This document shows positions 52,839 to 61,041 of a DNA stretch of 64,000 nt, one piece after another. The notes below the pieces were generated by a model that saw only the letters and a list, made by a program, of their open reading frames with translations, made no database searches and had not been told where the DNA came from. Within the stretch, counting starts at the first letter, position 1. Each line of letters begins with the position of its first letter. Made by a program: the position numbers and the translations under genes. The stretch covers positions 1 to 64,000 of the forward strand of contig JAGBBP010000025.1 in assembly GCA_017938405.1 (NCBI GenBank), read 5' to 3'. The stretch is from Lachnospiraceae bacterium (GTDB lineage: Bacteria; Bacillota; Clostridia; Lachnospirales; Lachnospiraceae).

Positions 52839-53633
52839 CTATTTTTCTTTCTTTCGCTCCGATAAATACGTTTTCATCCCTTTTAATGCATTCTTTTCCA
52901 GTCTGGATACCTGCGCCTGGGAAATATGAATTTCTTCTGCCACCTCCATCTGTGTTTTTCCGTGAAAAAAACGCAAATCAATAATTAATTTTTCCCGTCC
53001 CGGAAGACGACTCATGGCATCCTTCAGTGCGATTTCTTCCACCCAGGCATCTTCTTTGCTCTTTGTATCACAAACCTGATCCATAATGTATAACGCATCT
53101 CCGCCTTCTTTATAGACCGGTTCATACAACGATACCGGGGTTTGTATCGCATCAAAAGCTTCGTTGATTTCCTCCACTGTCTGTCCTGTCCGTTCCGCAA
53201 TCTCTCCTACGGTAGGATCACGATTCAGTTCTTTTGTTAGAACTTCCTTGGCATAAATTGCTTTGTACGCCGCATCCCGCAAAGAACGACTGACGCGAAT
53301 TGCATTATTATCCCGCAAATATCTCCGGATTTCACCGATAATCATCGGAACCGCATAGGTAGAGAATTTTACCCCTTGTGTAATATCAAAATTATCGATT
53401 GCTTTCATGAGACCGATACAACCGATTTGAAACAAATCATCCACATTTTCGTTATTTCCAGAAAAACGCTGAATAATACTTAACACCAATCTGAGATTTC
53501 CATGAATATATTGTTCTCTTGCCAATGTATCCCCTTGTTTAATTCGTACAAAAAGCTCTTCTTTTTCTTCATTGCTTAGCAGTGGCAACTTAGCTGTATT
53601 TACACCACATATTTCAACTTTATAAAGCGCCAT
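52839..53633 (-). CDS. sigG: RNA polymerase sporulation sigma factor SigG
   Basis: SigG drives late forespore genes. The 264-residue protein begins with the SigG-specific YKVEICGVNTAKLPLL, then region 2 (LFQIGCIGLMKAIDNFDITQGVKFSTYAVPMIIGEIRRYLRD), region 3 and region 4 (MEVAEEIHISQAQVSRLEKNALKGMK). The start at 53633 follows AGGAGG by 8 nt. It lies after spoIIGA-sigE, as in Bacillus and clostridia. Confidence 0.97.
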   Translation of the reverse strand: MALYKVEICGVNTAKLPLLSNEEKEELFVRIKQGDTLAREQYIHGNLRLVLSIIQRFSGNNENVDDLFQIGCIGLMKAIDNFDITQGVKFSTYAVPMIIGEIRRYLRDNNAIRVSRSLRDAAYKAIYAKEVLTKELNRDPTVGEIAERTGQTVEEINEAFDAIQTPVSLYEPVYKEGGDALYIMDQVCDTKSKEDAWVEEIALKDAMSRLPGREKLIIDLRFFHGKTQMEVAEEIHISQAQVSRLEKNALKGMKTYLSERKKEK

Positions 53634-53690
53634 GACACATCCCTCCTGTACTAACAGTTCCTGAGGAAAATTTCTCATTTCCTGTTACTT

Positions 53691-53721
53691 TAAGGATGCG
53701 CCATGGCGCTCTTTCTTATAC
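53691..53721 (-). promoter_or_regulatory. Possible forespore (sigma-F/G) promoter of sigG
   Basis: GTATA (53717-53721), an 18-bp spacer and CATCCTTA (53691-53698) resemble sigma-G promoters with one mismatch. A GCGCCATGGCGC palindrome (53698-53709) lies between them. Confidence 0.35.
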
Positions 53722-53743
53722 TAAGACCTTTTGTCAACTTCTG

Positions 53744-54481
53744 TCAGGCAATCATCATTTCCTTCCGAAGACGTTTCATAATCCGCTTTTCCAATCTGGA
53801 AATATAGGATTGGGAAATTCCCAATAAATCCGCCACTTCTTTTTGCGTATGTTCGTTTCCGTCCCCGCTTTCCAACCCGTATCGAAGATTGATAATTAAC
53901 CGTTCTCTTTCATTCAAGCAGGTAAGTGCCTGAAATAAAGAATTGCGGTCCGCCTCCTCTTCCATTCCGCGATATACTTCGTTTTCATCTGTCCCTAAAA
54001 TATCCGACAACAACAATTCGTTTCCGTCCCAATCCACATTTAACGGTTCATCAATGGACACCTCCAACTTTTGCCTGCTGCTCCGTCTGAGGTACATTAA
54101 GATTTCGTTTTCAATGCAACGGGATGCATAGGTAGCCAGTTTAATATTTTTCCCCGGATTAAACGTATTGATAGCCTTAATCAGTCCAATGGTACCGATG
54201 GAAATCAAATCTTCCACCCCGACTCCGGTATTATCGAATTTCTTTGCTATGTAAACCACCAGACGCAAATTATGTTCCACTAAATCGGACCGGATTTCTC
54301 CGCTTTCGTCCTCCGCCAGGGCAGCAATCATGGATGCTTCCTCTTCCGCAGTATACGGCGGCGGCAACACTTCTGTTCCTCCAATATAATGGATTTCTCC
54401 GTACTGTCCTAATAACAATGCGGTTAAATTCGGTATCATCCGAAACTGAAAACGATTTGGTATTGAAACTTTAAACAACAT
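53744..54481 (-). CDS. sigE: RNA polymerase sporulation sigma factor SigE
   Basis: SigE drives early mother-cell genes. The 245-residue protein has an N-terminal pro-sequence (about 1-30; [27 protein letters not shown]) that SpoIIGA cleaves, then sigma regions 2-4 with [43 protein letters not shown] and [26 protein letters not shown]. It overlaps spoIIGA by 11 nt. Confidence 0.97.
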   Translation of the reverse strand: MLFKVSIPNRFQFRMIPNLTALLLGQYGEIHYIGGTEVLPPPYTAEEEASMIAALAEDESGEIRSDLVEHNLRLVVYIAKKFDNTGVGVEDLISIGTIGLIKAINTFNPGKNIKLATYASRCIENEILMYLRRSSRQKLEVSIDEPLNVDWDGNELLLSDILGTDENEVYRGMEEEADRNSLFQALTCLNERERLIINLRYGLESGDGNEHTQKEVADLLGISQSYISRLEKRIMKRLRKEMMIA

Positions 54482-55304
54482 TTTGCTCTCCTTCCTGTGT
54501 ATTTCTTACACATACCATTGATAAAACTTCCGGTTGTAATATCATTTGATATTGACATCCGTGAAACAACCTATGTTCTGCCGCTAACGCAGCCACCTCT
54601 CCTTCTACAGCCCCGTTATTTTCCGTAATTATCTTGCATTGCAACCGTATTCCCTGCAGAAGCCCCTTTCCTCCTACGCCCTTATACGGTAAAATAACCA
54701 ACTTCTGAGGTGCCTTCTCCTTTGCTTCCTTTACCCATTCCGAAAGAATACTATCATCCACCAAAACCACCGGAATACTGCTCCCGTATAAACGTAATCG
54801 ATTTCCGGTGTCCATAAATGCACACATACATTTCTGTTGATTCTCAAAATGCAACACACACTCATACAACATTTGTTGTACTTGCTTTACACGAAATACC
54901 GCTGTTATTCCATGAATAATCCCCGGCATAAGCACGGTTCCCGTTAAGCAAAACAATCCTACGTTTTTCAACGGTAGCAGCTGAAACACCCCGGCAAGTA
55001 ATGCCGTTATCACAAATAACAGTAAACTATTTTGCAACAGTTTTTGTTTTCCGTAAGCAATTCTTGCAGAACCAAGTAATTCCGCTACAACATAAATAAT
55101 TACAAGCCAAGTGCTCGTTCCGTTCCAATCACGCAATAAAATCATTGCAACGACATCCAACCCCGCCCCGAATAAGGCCGCCGTTACCAACTTTCTTTTT
55201 TTGATTCTTATTTGCTGCTTTTTCCCGAATGTGCTTCCAAGATACAGACATAACAAGTGTAGCCAAAAACTTGCTACTATGTAACTGTCCAGATAAATCT
55301 TTAC
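54471..55304 (-). CDS. spoIIGA: Sporulation protease SpoIIGA (no canonical start codon)
   Basis: SpoIIGA is the membrane aspartic protease that processes pro-SigE. The frame aligned with the family start ([23 protein letters not shown]) begins with GTA at 55304, six nt after AGGAGGTGG, where ATG or GTG is expected. Using it gives 277 residues with about five membrane segments and the protease Asp in [12 protein letters not shown] (about 165). The next usable codon, TTG at 55256, removes part of the first membrane segment. It is 11 nt overlapped with sigE. Confidence 0.85.
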   Translation of the reverse strand, partial: VKIYLDSYIVASFWLHLLCLYLGSTFGKKQQIRIKKRKLVTAALFGAGLDVVAMILLRDWNGTSTWLVIIYVVAELLGSARIAYGKQKLLQNSLLLFVITALLAGVFQLLPLKNVGLFCLTGTVLMPGIIHGITAVFRVKQVQQMLYECVLHFENQQKCMCAFMDTGNRLRLYGSSIPVVLVDDSILSEWVKEAKEKAPQKLVILPYKGVGGKGLLQGIRLQCKIITENNGAVEGEVAALAAEHRLFHGCQYQMILQPEVLSMVCVRNTQEGEQNVV

Positions 55305-55335
55305 CTTGTTCCACCTCCTTTGTCTTTCCTCGTCC

Positions 55336-55419
55336 AGTATACAACAAATAATTTACAAAATCTGTAAATTATTGGGGATTTTTCCCAATTCTCATCGCAA
55401 AAAAAGACCGGATTCGACA
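55336..55419 (-). promoter_or_regulatory. Spo0A-type control region of spoIIGA-sigE
   Basis: -10 TATACT (55336-55341) with TTTACA 21 bp upstream (a long spacer like that of the Bacillus spoIIG promoter). A perfect 11-bp inverted repeat, AATAATTTACA with 5-bp spacer (55347-55373), covers the -35. A perfect Spo0A box TGTCGAA lies at 55413-55419. Confidence 0.6.
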
Positions 55420-55442
55420 AAGTGTGACAAACCCGATATAAC

Positions 55443-55494
55443 AAAAAATAATTAAGAAGAGGTCATACACCGTAACCGTGTACGACCTCTTCTT
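55443..55494 (-). terminator. Rho-independent terminator after the YegP-like gene
   Basis: A 17-bp stem (55478-55494 with 55454-55470, one wobble) with a 7-nt loop is followed by ATTATTTTTTG on the minus strand. It isolates the YegP-like gene from spoIIGA. Confidence 0.88.
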
Positions 55495-55540
55495 TCATTT
55501 TACATAGAATGCTTACTGAAAACAGAACTAAATTTCTGTC

Positions 55541-55906
55541 TTACTTTTCAATCGGCGCATCTACAACATTCTTCTTAACGCTCTCGATACCGTTTAAGCA
55601 GGATGCCTTTGCCTTATAGCCTTCACCGGTTGCAATTACCTGACCGTTGGTTGCCTTTAAACGGAAACGGAACTCACCGGCCTTGTCCTGGTATACTTCA
55701 AACTTCGGATTCTTAACCGCAACAACATCCGCTACTGTCTGATCTTCTACGCCTGCAACAGGTGCATTCTTTACAACGCTCTCAATGCCCTTCTTACAAG
55801 CAGCTTCCGTGGTATACACTTCACTGGTAGCAATCACTTCACCGTTTCCGGCCTTTAAATCAAACTTAACACCGCTGGCAACTTCTTTCATAACAAACTT
55901 TCCCAT
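55541..55906 (-). CDS. YegP-like DUF1508 protein (two repeats)
   Basis: The 121-residue protein has two DUF1508 repeats: FDLKAGNGEVIATSEVYTTEAACKKGIESVVKNA and FRFRLKATNGQVIATGEGYKAKASCLNGIESVKKN. The start at 55906 follows AAGGAGG. Function is unknown. It lies upstream of the terminator, with no coupled partner. Confidence 0.92.
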   Translation of the reverse strand: MGKFVMKEVASGVKFDLKAGNGEVIATSEVYTTEAACKKGIESVVKNAPVAGVEDQTVADVVAVKNPKFEVYQDKAGEFRFRLKATNGQVIATGEGYKAKASCLNGIESVKKNVVDAPIEK

Positions 55907-56016
55907 AAAATAAAGCCTCCTTAGTAAATTATTTATAATAATCATACCACATCATAGAAAAACCGTCAAGTAAACTTTCACGTTTTTTCGCTGTTTTGTG
56001 CTTAATTTTCAGAAAA

Positions 56017-56688
56017 CTATTCTCCAAAATCTTCATCCATATCTCCCATTACCCTTCGAATGTCCGACATGGAAAATCCTTTACGATACAAGGAAGCCAC
56101 CAGCTTCTTTCTCTTCTCCGGTGTAACGTTATCGGGACTGTAACCCTTCTTCCGTAAAAAACTGCGAATTGCTTCCAGTTCCGGCAAAAACTCTTTTTCT
56201 TCCATACCTTCCCGTTCAAAGTGATACCGGTCCTTTGCCGCCTTCAGAGCCTCTTTCACCAAATCCTTCCCTAAACCCTTTTGCAACATCTTCTGTACCA
56301 GTTCCCGCTCACTGCACCTTGACAATAAAGAAAAGGCATAACGTTCCGCATAAGAAAAATCATCCACATAGTGAAGCCCGGAAAGATACTCCTCTACTAC
56401 GGTAATTACCGTTTCGGAATAGCCGTCAAGAAAAAGCTTCTTTTTCAATTCTCCGCTTGTATATTCCTTCTTGCCGAGAAGAAACAGGGAACGACGCTTT
56501 GCGCGGGGCAAAAGCACATTTTGCTCGAAATGCGCTAACACATCATCCGAAAGCATAAGCTCCTGTCCTTCCGAAATGTCCGTAAAGCCCAACGTGCGCA
56601 AATCTGCGGGATAACAACGACCGTAGCATTCTCCGTTTATCCAAAGAACATACTTTTCCCCGGACTTTTCCTTTATTTCAAGTATCAT
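56017..56688 (-). CDS. recX: Regulatory protein RecX
   Basis: RecX inhibits RecA filament extension. The 223-residue protein is made of helical repeats, with [60 protein letters not shown] and [23 protein letters not shown]. It overlaps the recA stop by 4 nt (ATGA). Confidence 0.94.
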   Translation of the reverse strand: MILEIKEKSGEKYVLWINGECYGRCYPADLRTLGFTDISEGQELMLSDDVLAHFEQNVLLPRAKRRSLFLLGKKEYTSGELKKKLFLDGYSETVITVVEEYLSGLHYVDDFSYAERYAFSLLSRCSERELVQKMLQKGLGKDLVKEALKAAKDRYHFEREGMEEKEFLPELEAIRSFLRKKGYSPDNVTPEKRKKLVASLYRKGFSMSDIRRVMGDMDEDFGE

Positions 56689-57701
56689 TCCTCAACACCA
56701 TTGTCAACAATAAAACCGTACACCTCGCGTACCTTCTGCTCAACCTCCTGCATCATTTCCGGATGCTCCTTCAAATACACCTTTGCATTCTCACGGCCCT
56801 GACCGATTTTCTCATCGTTATAGGCAAACCATGCACCACTCTTCTGAATGATATTCTCTTCTACCGCAAGGTCTAATACGTCGCCTTCTTTGGAAATACC
56901 CTGGCCGAACATAATATCAAATTCAGCCTCACGAAACGGCGGAGCCACCTTATTCTTCACTACCTTTACTCTGGTACGGTTACCAACCACTTCGCCACCG
57001 GCCTTTAACGCCTCAATACGGCGTACATCCAAGCGAACGGAAGCATAGAACTTCAGCGCACGTCCGCCGGTAGTGGTCTCCGGATTACCGAACATCACAC
57101 CGACCTTCTCACGAAGCTGATTAATAAAGATAACAATACAGTTGGACTTACTGATTACTGCGGTCAGCTTACGAAGTGCCTGAGACATCAAACGAGCCTG
57201 CAAGCCGACATGAGAGTCTCCCATATCTCCTTCAATCTCCGCCTTTGGGACAAGGGCTGCCACGGAGTCTACGATTACAATGTCTACCGCACCGGAACGC
57301 ACCATGGTCTCGGTAATCTCCAAGGCCTGTTCTCCGTTATCCGGCTGGGAAATATAAAGATTATTAATATCTACACCGATATTTGCGGCGTAAACCGGGT
57401 CAAGGGCATGCTCCGCATCGATAAAGCCCGCAATGCCGCCCCGCTTCTGCACCTCGGCTACCGCATGCAACGCAACCGTAGTCTTACCGCTGGACTCCGG
57501 ACCGTAAATCTCGATAATACGTCCCTTCGGAAAGCCGCCTAATCCAAGCGCTGCATCCAGGCTCAGAGAGCCACTGGTCACCACTTCTACGTTCATATTT
57601 GCACCGGTATCCCCGAGCTTCATAACCGAACCTTTACCGTACTGCTTCTCAATCTGCTGCAGGGCAGACTCCAAAGCTCTGATTTTCTCTGTATTTGCCA
57701 T
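56685..57701 (-). CDS. recA: Recombinase RecA
   Basis: RecA forms filaments on single-stranded DNA for recombination and SOS induction. The 338-residue protein has [14 protein letters not shown] (Walker A near 67), [57 protein letters not shown] and the C-terminal domain. The start follows AGGAGGATTTATTTT. A LexA-type box lies in the promoter region. Confidence 0.98.
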   Translation of the reverse strand: MANTEKIRALESALQQIEKQYGKGSVMKLGDTGANMNVEVVTSGSLSLDAALGLGGFPKGRIIEIYGPESSGKTTVALHAVAEVQKRGGIAGFIDAEHALDPVYAANIGVDINNLYISQPDNGEQALEITETMVRSGAVDIVIVDSVAALVPKAEIEGDMGDSHVGLQARLMSQALRKLTAVISKSNCIVIFINQLREKVGVMFGNPETTTGGRALKFYASVRLDVRRIEALKAGGEVVGNRTRVKVVKNKVAPPFREAEFDIMFGQGISKEGDVLDLAVEENIIQKSGAWFAYNDEKIGQGRENAKVYLKEHPEMMQEVEQKVREVYGFIVDNGVEE

Positions 57702-57745
57702 AAAATAAATCCTCCTCCGAAGTTAAATGTCGTTCATATGTTCGT

Positions 57746-57797
57746 GAACAAATGTTCTTTCTAAGATTATAATACAACTATCTTATGCATTTGTCAA
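57746..57797 (-). promoter_or_regulatory. recA promoter with LexA (SOS) box
   Basis: TTGACA (57792-57797), a 17-bp spacer and TATTAT (57769-57774). GAACATTTGTTC (57746-57757), a Firmicute GAAC-N4-GTTC SOS box, follows the likely start. A related half site, GAACATATGAAC, lies at 57732-57743. Confidence 0.82.
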
Positions 57798-57915
57798 CCG
57801 TTTTAAAAAATAATTTTGGAAAAAATGTTCCGAACAGAACACTAAGGACAATTTCAGTATAGCATAGTACTTACGCCTTGTAAACCATTTTCGTCTATAA
57901 ATTTTCCGCCTCTCG

Positions 57916-57950
57916 AAAAAGGGGTGTCGCATAGAAAATGCGACACCCCT
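57916..57950 (-). terminator. Rho-independent terminator after rapZ
   Basis: A roughly 13-bp stem (57938-57950 with 57921-57933) is followed by five T residues on the minus strand. It sits directly after the rapZ stop. Confidence 0.9.
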
Positions 57951-57954
57951 CATT

Positions 57955-58839
57955 TTATCTGTTTTTTACTTCTTCCCGGTTCATACTCATATCCCGGCAG
58001 GTCATTTTTACGTTGTCCCGCTCCTTGGAAAACTCCTGCTCCATCCGATATGCAAAGGCAGTGGAACGATGCTGCCCGCCGGTACATCCGAACGCCACCA
58101 CCAGCTGTGCTTTCCCTTCCTTTTCATAGAGAGGAACCGATAACTCCAGTAAATCCTTAATCCGGGCAAACAATTCTTTTGCTTCTTTTGTGGAAAACAC
58201 AAAATCACGTACCGGCGCATCCAGTCCCGTCTGTAACCGTAAGTTCTCCTCGTAAAACGGATTCGGAAGACAACGTACGTCAAACACCAGATCCGCATCT
58301 GCCGGAATTCCGTACTTATAGCCGAAGGACATAAAATGAAGCAACATACCGTCATCCGCATCCAATTCCAGGATTTCCATGATTTTTCCTCGTAACATTG
58401 CGGTTGCAAGGTTAGAAGTATCAATAAGAAAATCCGCAGTTTCTCTTACGGAAGATAACACTTTACGCTCTTCCGTAAGTGCCGTGGAAATATCTGCACG
58501 GTTCTCCAAATTCATCAAAGGATGCAATCGTCTGCTTTCTTTGTAACGCTTCATTAATACCGCATCTTCACATTCCAAAAACAAAACCTTCGCCGGAACA
58601 CCTGCACTCTTTACCGATGCCAATGCCGCAAAAAAGCTGTCGGAAATATCTTTGCTCCGGATATCTAACGTAACCGCTACCTTCTGCGGAAAATCCGCGT
58701 TATTCGCCATCCAGCTTACAACGGAAGGCAACAGTTTTACCGGAAGATTATCGAGACAATAATAACCCGCATCCTCCAAAAAATCCACTGCCTTTGATTT
58801 TCCCGCACCGCTCATTCCCGTTACAACAAAAAGCTTCAT
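57955..58839 (-). CDS. rapZ: RNase adapter protein RapZ / YvcJ
   Basis: The 294-residue nucleotide-binding protein has the Walker A TGMSGAGKSKAVDFLEDAGYYCLDNLP near residue 8, and the C-terminal GCTGGQHRSTAFA. Relatives control small-RNA decay or competence; the Firmicute role is less known. It follows ilvA by 20 nt and may be co-transcribed. Confidence 0.93.
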   Translation of the reverse strand: MKLFVVTGMSGAGKSKAVDFLEDAGYYCLDNLPVKLLPSVVSWMANNADFPQKVAVTLDIRSKDISDSFFAALASVKSAGVPAKVLFLECEDAVLMKRYKESRRLHPLMNLENRADISTALTEERKVLSSVRETADFLIDTSNLATAMLRGKIMEILELDADDGMLLHFMSFGYKYGIPADADLVFDVRCLPNPFYEENLRLQTGLDAPVRDFVFSTKEAKELFARIKDLLELSVPLYEKEGKAQLVVAFGCTGGQHRSTAFAYRMEQEFSKERDNVKMTCRDMSMNREEVKNR

Positions 58840-58859
58840 ACACCCTCCGTTAACAGTTC

Positions 58860-60080
58860 TTACTGATACATTGCCTTAGATGCAACCACATTCGGCTCAT
58901 AGCCGGCTTCTCTTAACGCGTTTAAAATCTTCTCCTTATGCTCCGGACCAAAAGCCTCCAGCGTAATGGTAAGCTCCACTGCACTGTTCCGGTTGATGCT
59001 GACAAACTGGTTGTGATCCAGACGGATAACATTGCCTTGATTTTCAGCAAGAATAGACGCTACATGTACCAATTCACCCGGCTTATCCGGAAGAAGTACC
59101 GAGAAGGTAAAGATACGTTCTCTGAAAATGAGCCCCTGCTGTACTACGGAAGCCATGGTAATGACATCCATGTTACCGCCGCTCATAATGGCAACCACCT
59201 TCTTATTCTGGCACTTCAGCCGCTTTAATGCAGCCACCGTAAGAAGTCCGGAATTCTCCACTACCATTTTATGATTCTCAATCATATCTAAGAAACATAC
59301 AATCAGTTCCTTATCGGAAACCGTCATAATCTTGTCTACATTTTGCTGGATATACGGGAAAATCTTTGTTCCCGGCGTCTTTACCGCAGTACCGTCCGCA
59401 ATGGTATCCACGCCCGGCAACGTAACAACTTCACCGGCTTTTAAGGAAGCCTTCATACAGCTTGCGCCTTCCGGCTCCACACCGATGACCTTAATATTCG
59501 GATTCAGCATCTTAGCCAAAGTAGAGACACCGGCCAAAAGTCCGCCACCGCCTACCGGAGCCAAAATAATGTCCACCGTCGGAAGCTCCTTAAACAGTTC
59601 CATTGCAATGGTACCCTGTCCCGTTGCCACAGTCTCGTCATCAAACGGATGAATAAAAGTATACCCCTTTTCTGCTGCCAGCTTTAACGCATGCTCACAG
59701 GCCTCGTCATATACATTTCCGTACAATACCACTTCCGCACCGTAGCTTTTGGTACGGTTTACTTTAATAAGCGGTGTGGTGGTCGGCATTACGATAACCG
59801 CCTTACAGCCGTATTCCTTTGCCGCATAAGCAACACCCTGGGCATGATTTCCCGCAGAAGCGGTAATTAAACCCTTTGCACGTTCCTCTTCGGATAAAGT
59901 GCTGATTTTGTAGTAGGCACCGCGAATCTTATACGCACCGGTCACCTGCATGTTCTCCGGCTTTAAATATACCTTATTTCCGGTTAAATCGGAAAAGAAA
60001 TTGCTGTACACAAGCTTGGTCGGCGCAGTCACACGTTTTACCGCCTCACAAGCCTCTTCAAAATGCTCCATTGTCATCAT
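58860..60080 (-). CDS. ilvA: Threonine ammonia-lyase with ACT domain
   Basis: The PLP enzyme converts threonine to 2-oxobutanoate, the first step of isoleucine synthesis. The 406-residue protein has AYKIRGAYYKI with the catalytic Lys, SAGNHAQGVAYAAK, PVGGGGLLAGVSTLAK and a C-terminal ACT-like domain (about 325-406; TFSVLLPDKPGELVHVASIL). The start 60080 follows GGAGG. It could be the catabolic type. Confidence 0.94.
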   Translation of the reverse strand: MMTMEHFEEACEAVKRVTAPTKLVYSNFFSDLTGNKVYLKPENMQVTGAYKIRGAYYKISTLSEEERAKGLITASAGNHAQGVAYAAKEYGCKAVIVMPTTTPLIKVNRTKSYGAEVVLYGNVYDEACEHALKLAAEKGYTFIHPFDDETVATGQGTIAMELFKELPTVDIILAPVGGGGLLAGVSTLAKMLNPNIKVIGVEPEGASCMKASLKAGEVVTLPGVDTIADGTAVKTPGTKIFPYIQQNVDKIMTVSDKELIVCFLDMIENHKMVVENSGLLTVAALKRLKCQNKKVVAIMSGGNMDVITMASVVQQGLIFRERIFTFSVLLPDKPGELVHVASILAENQGNVIRLDHNQFVSINRNSAVELTITLEAFGPEHKEKILNALREAGYEPNVVASKAMYQ

Positions 60081-60101
60081 AACCACATATCCTCCGTTTC
60101 C

Positions 60102-61028
60102 TTACTCCCCGTCAAAAAGCGCATCCGTAAATGCCTTTGCATCAAACCGTTGCAAATCCTCAATCTGCTCTCCGACACATATATACTTTACCGGAATATT
60201 CATCTGGGACTGGATTGCCACCGCAATACCACCCTTTGCCGTTCCGTCCAGCTTCGTTAAAATAATACCGTCAATCTTTGCGGCCTCATTAAATTCCTTG
60301 GCCTGAGCCAGGGCATTCTGACCGGTAGTACCGTCAAGTACTACCAAAGTCTCCCGATACGCATCCGGATACTCTCTGTCAATGACACGGTCAATCTTCT
60401 TTAATTCTTCCATCAGATTCTTTTTGTTGTGCAGACGTCCTGCCGTATCGCACAGAAGCACATCCGTACCTCTTGCCTTTGCTGCCGTCAACGCATCAAA
60501 TACCACTGCCGCAGGGTCTGCCCCTTCCTTTTGGGATATAATCTCAACACCGGCTCTGTGACTCCACTCGGTAAGCTGTTCCGCCGCCGCCGCACGGAAC
60601 GTATCCGCCGCCGCCAACAGCACCTTCTTACCTTCATTTTTTAACATACCGGCCAGCTTCCCGATGGAAGTGGTCTTACCCACACCGTTCACACCGATTA
60701 CCAGTACAACGGACTTTTTATTTTCAAATTCATACGCGTTTTCCGGTACATGCATCTGTTCACAAATACTTTCCTTCAACAAAGCTTTGCATTCTTCCGG
60801 ATCTTTGATACGACGTTCCTTTACTTTTTCCTTCAAATCCTCAATGACCGCTTCCGTGGTAGCCATCCCTAAATCTGCCATAATGAGAATCTCTTCCAGT
60901 TCCTCGTAAAAATCATCATCAATGCCGGAAAAACCGGAAAATAAAGAATCAAACCCGTTTGCAATCTGCTTTCTTGTTTTGGAAAGTCCTTCCGCAAGTC
61001 TTCCGAAAAAGCCCTTCTTTTCTCCCAT
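60102..61028 (-). CDS. ftsY: SRP receptor FtsY
   Basis: FtsY is the membrane GTPase docking the SRP (Ffh, also in this window). The 308-residue protein has a short N-terminal A region, the N domain and the G domain with GVNGVGKTTSIGKLA (near 106), AADTFRAAAAEQL, DTAGRLHNKKNLMEELKK and TKLDGTAKGG. The start ATG at 61028 follows AAAGGAGGG. It is 13 nt after smc. Confidence 0.97.
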   Translation of the reverse strand: MGEKKGFFGRLAEGLSKTRKQIANGFDSLFSGFSGIDDDFYEELEEILIMADLGMATTEAVIEDLKEKVKERRIKDPEECKALLKESICEQMHVPENAYEFENKKSVVLVIGVNGVGKTTSIGKLAGMLKNEGKKVLLAAADTFRAAAAEQLTEWSHRAGVEIISQKEGADPAAVVFDALTAAKARGTDVLLCDTAGRLHNKKNLMEELKKIDRVIDREYPDAYRETLVVLDGTTGQNALAQAKEFNEAAKIDGIILTKLDGTAKGGIAVAIQSQMNIPVKYICVGEQIEDLQRFDAKAFTDALFDGE

Positions 61029-61041
61029 AGAACACCCTCCT

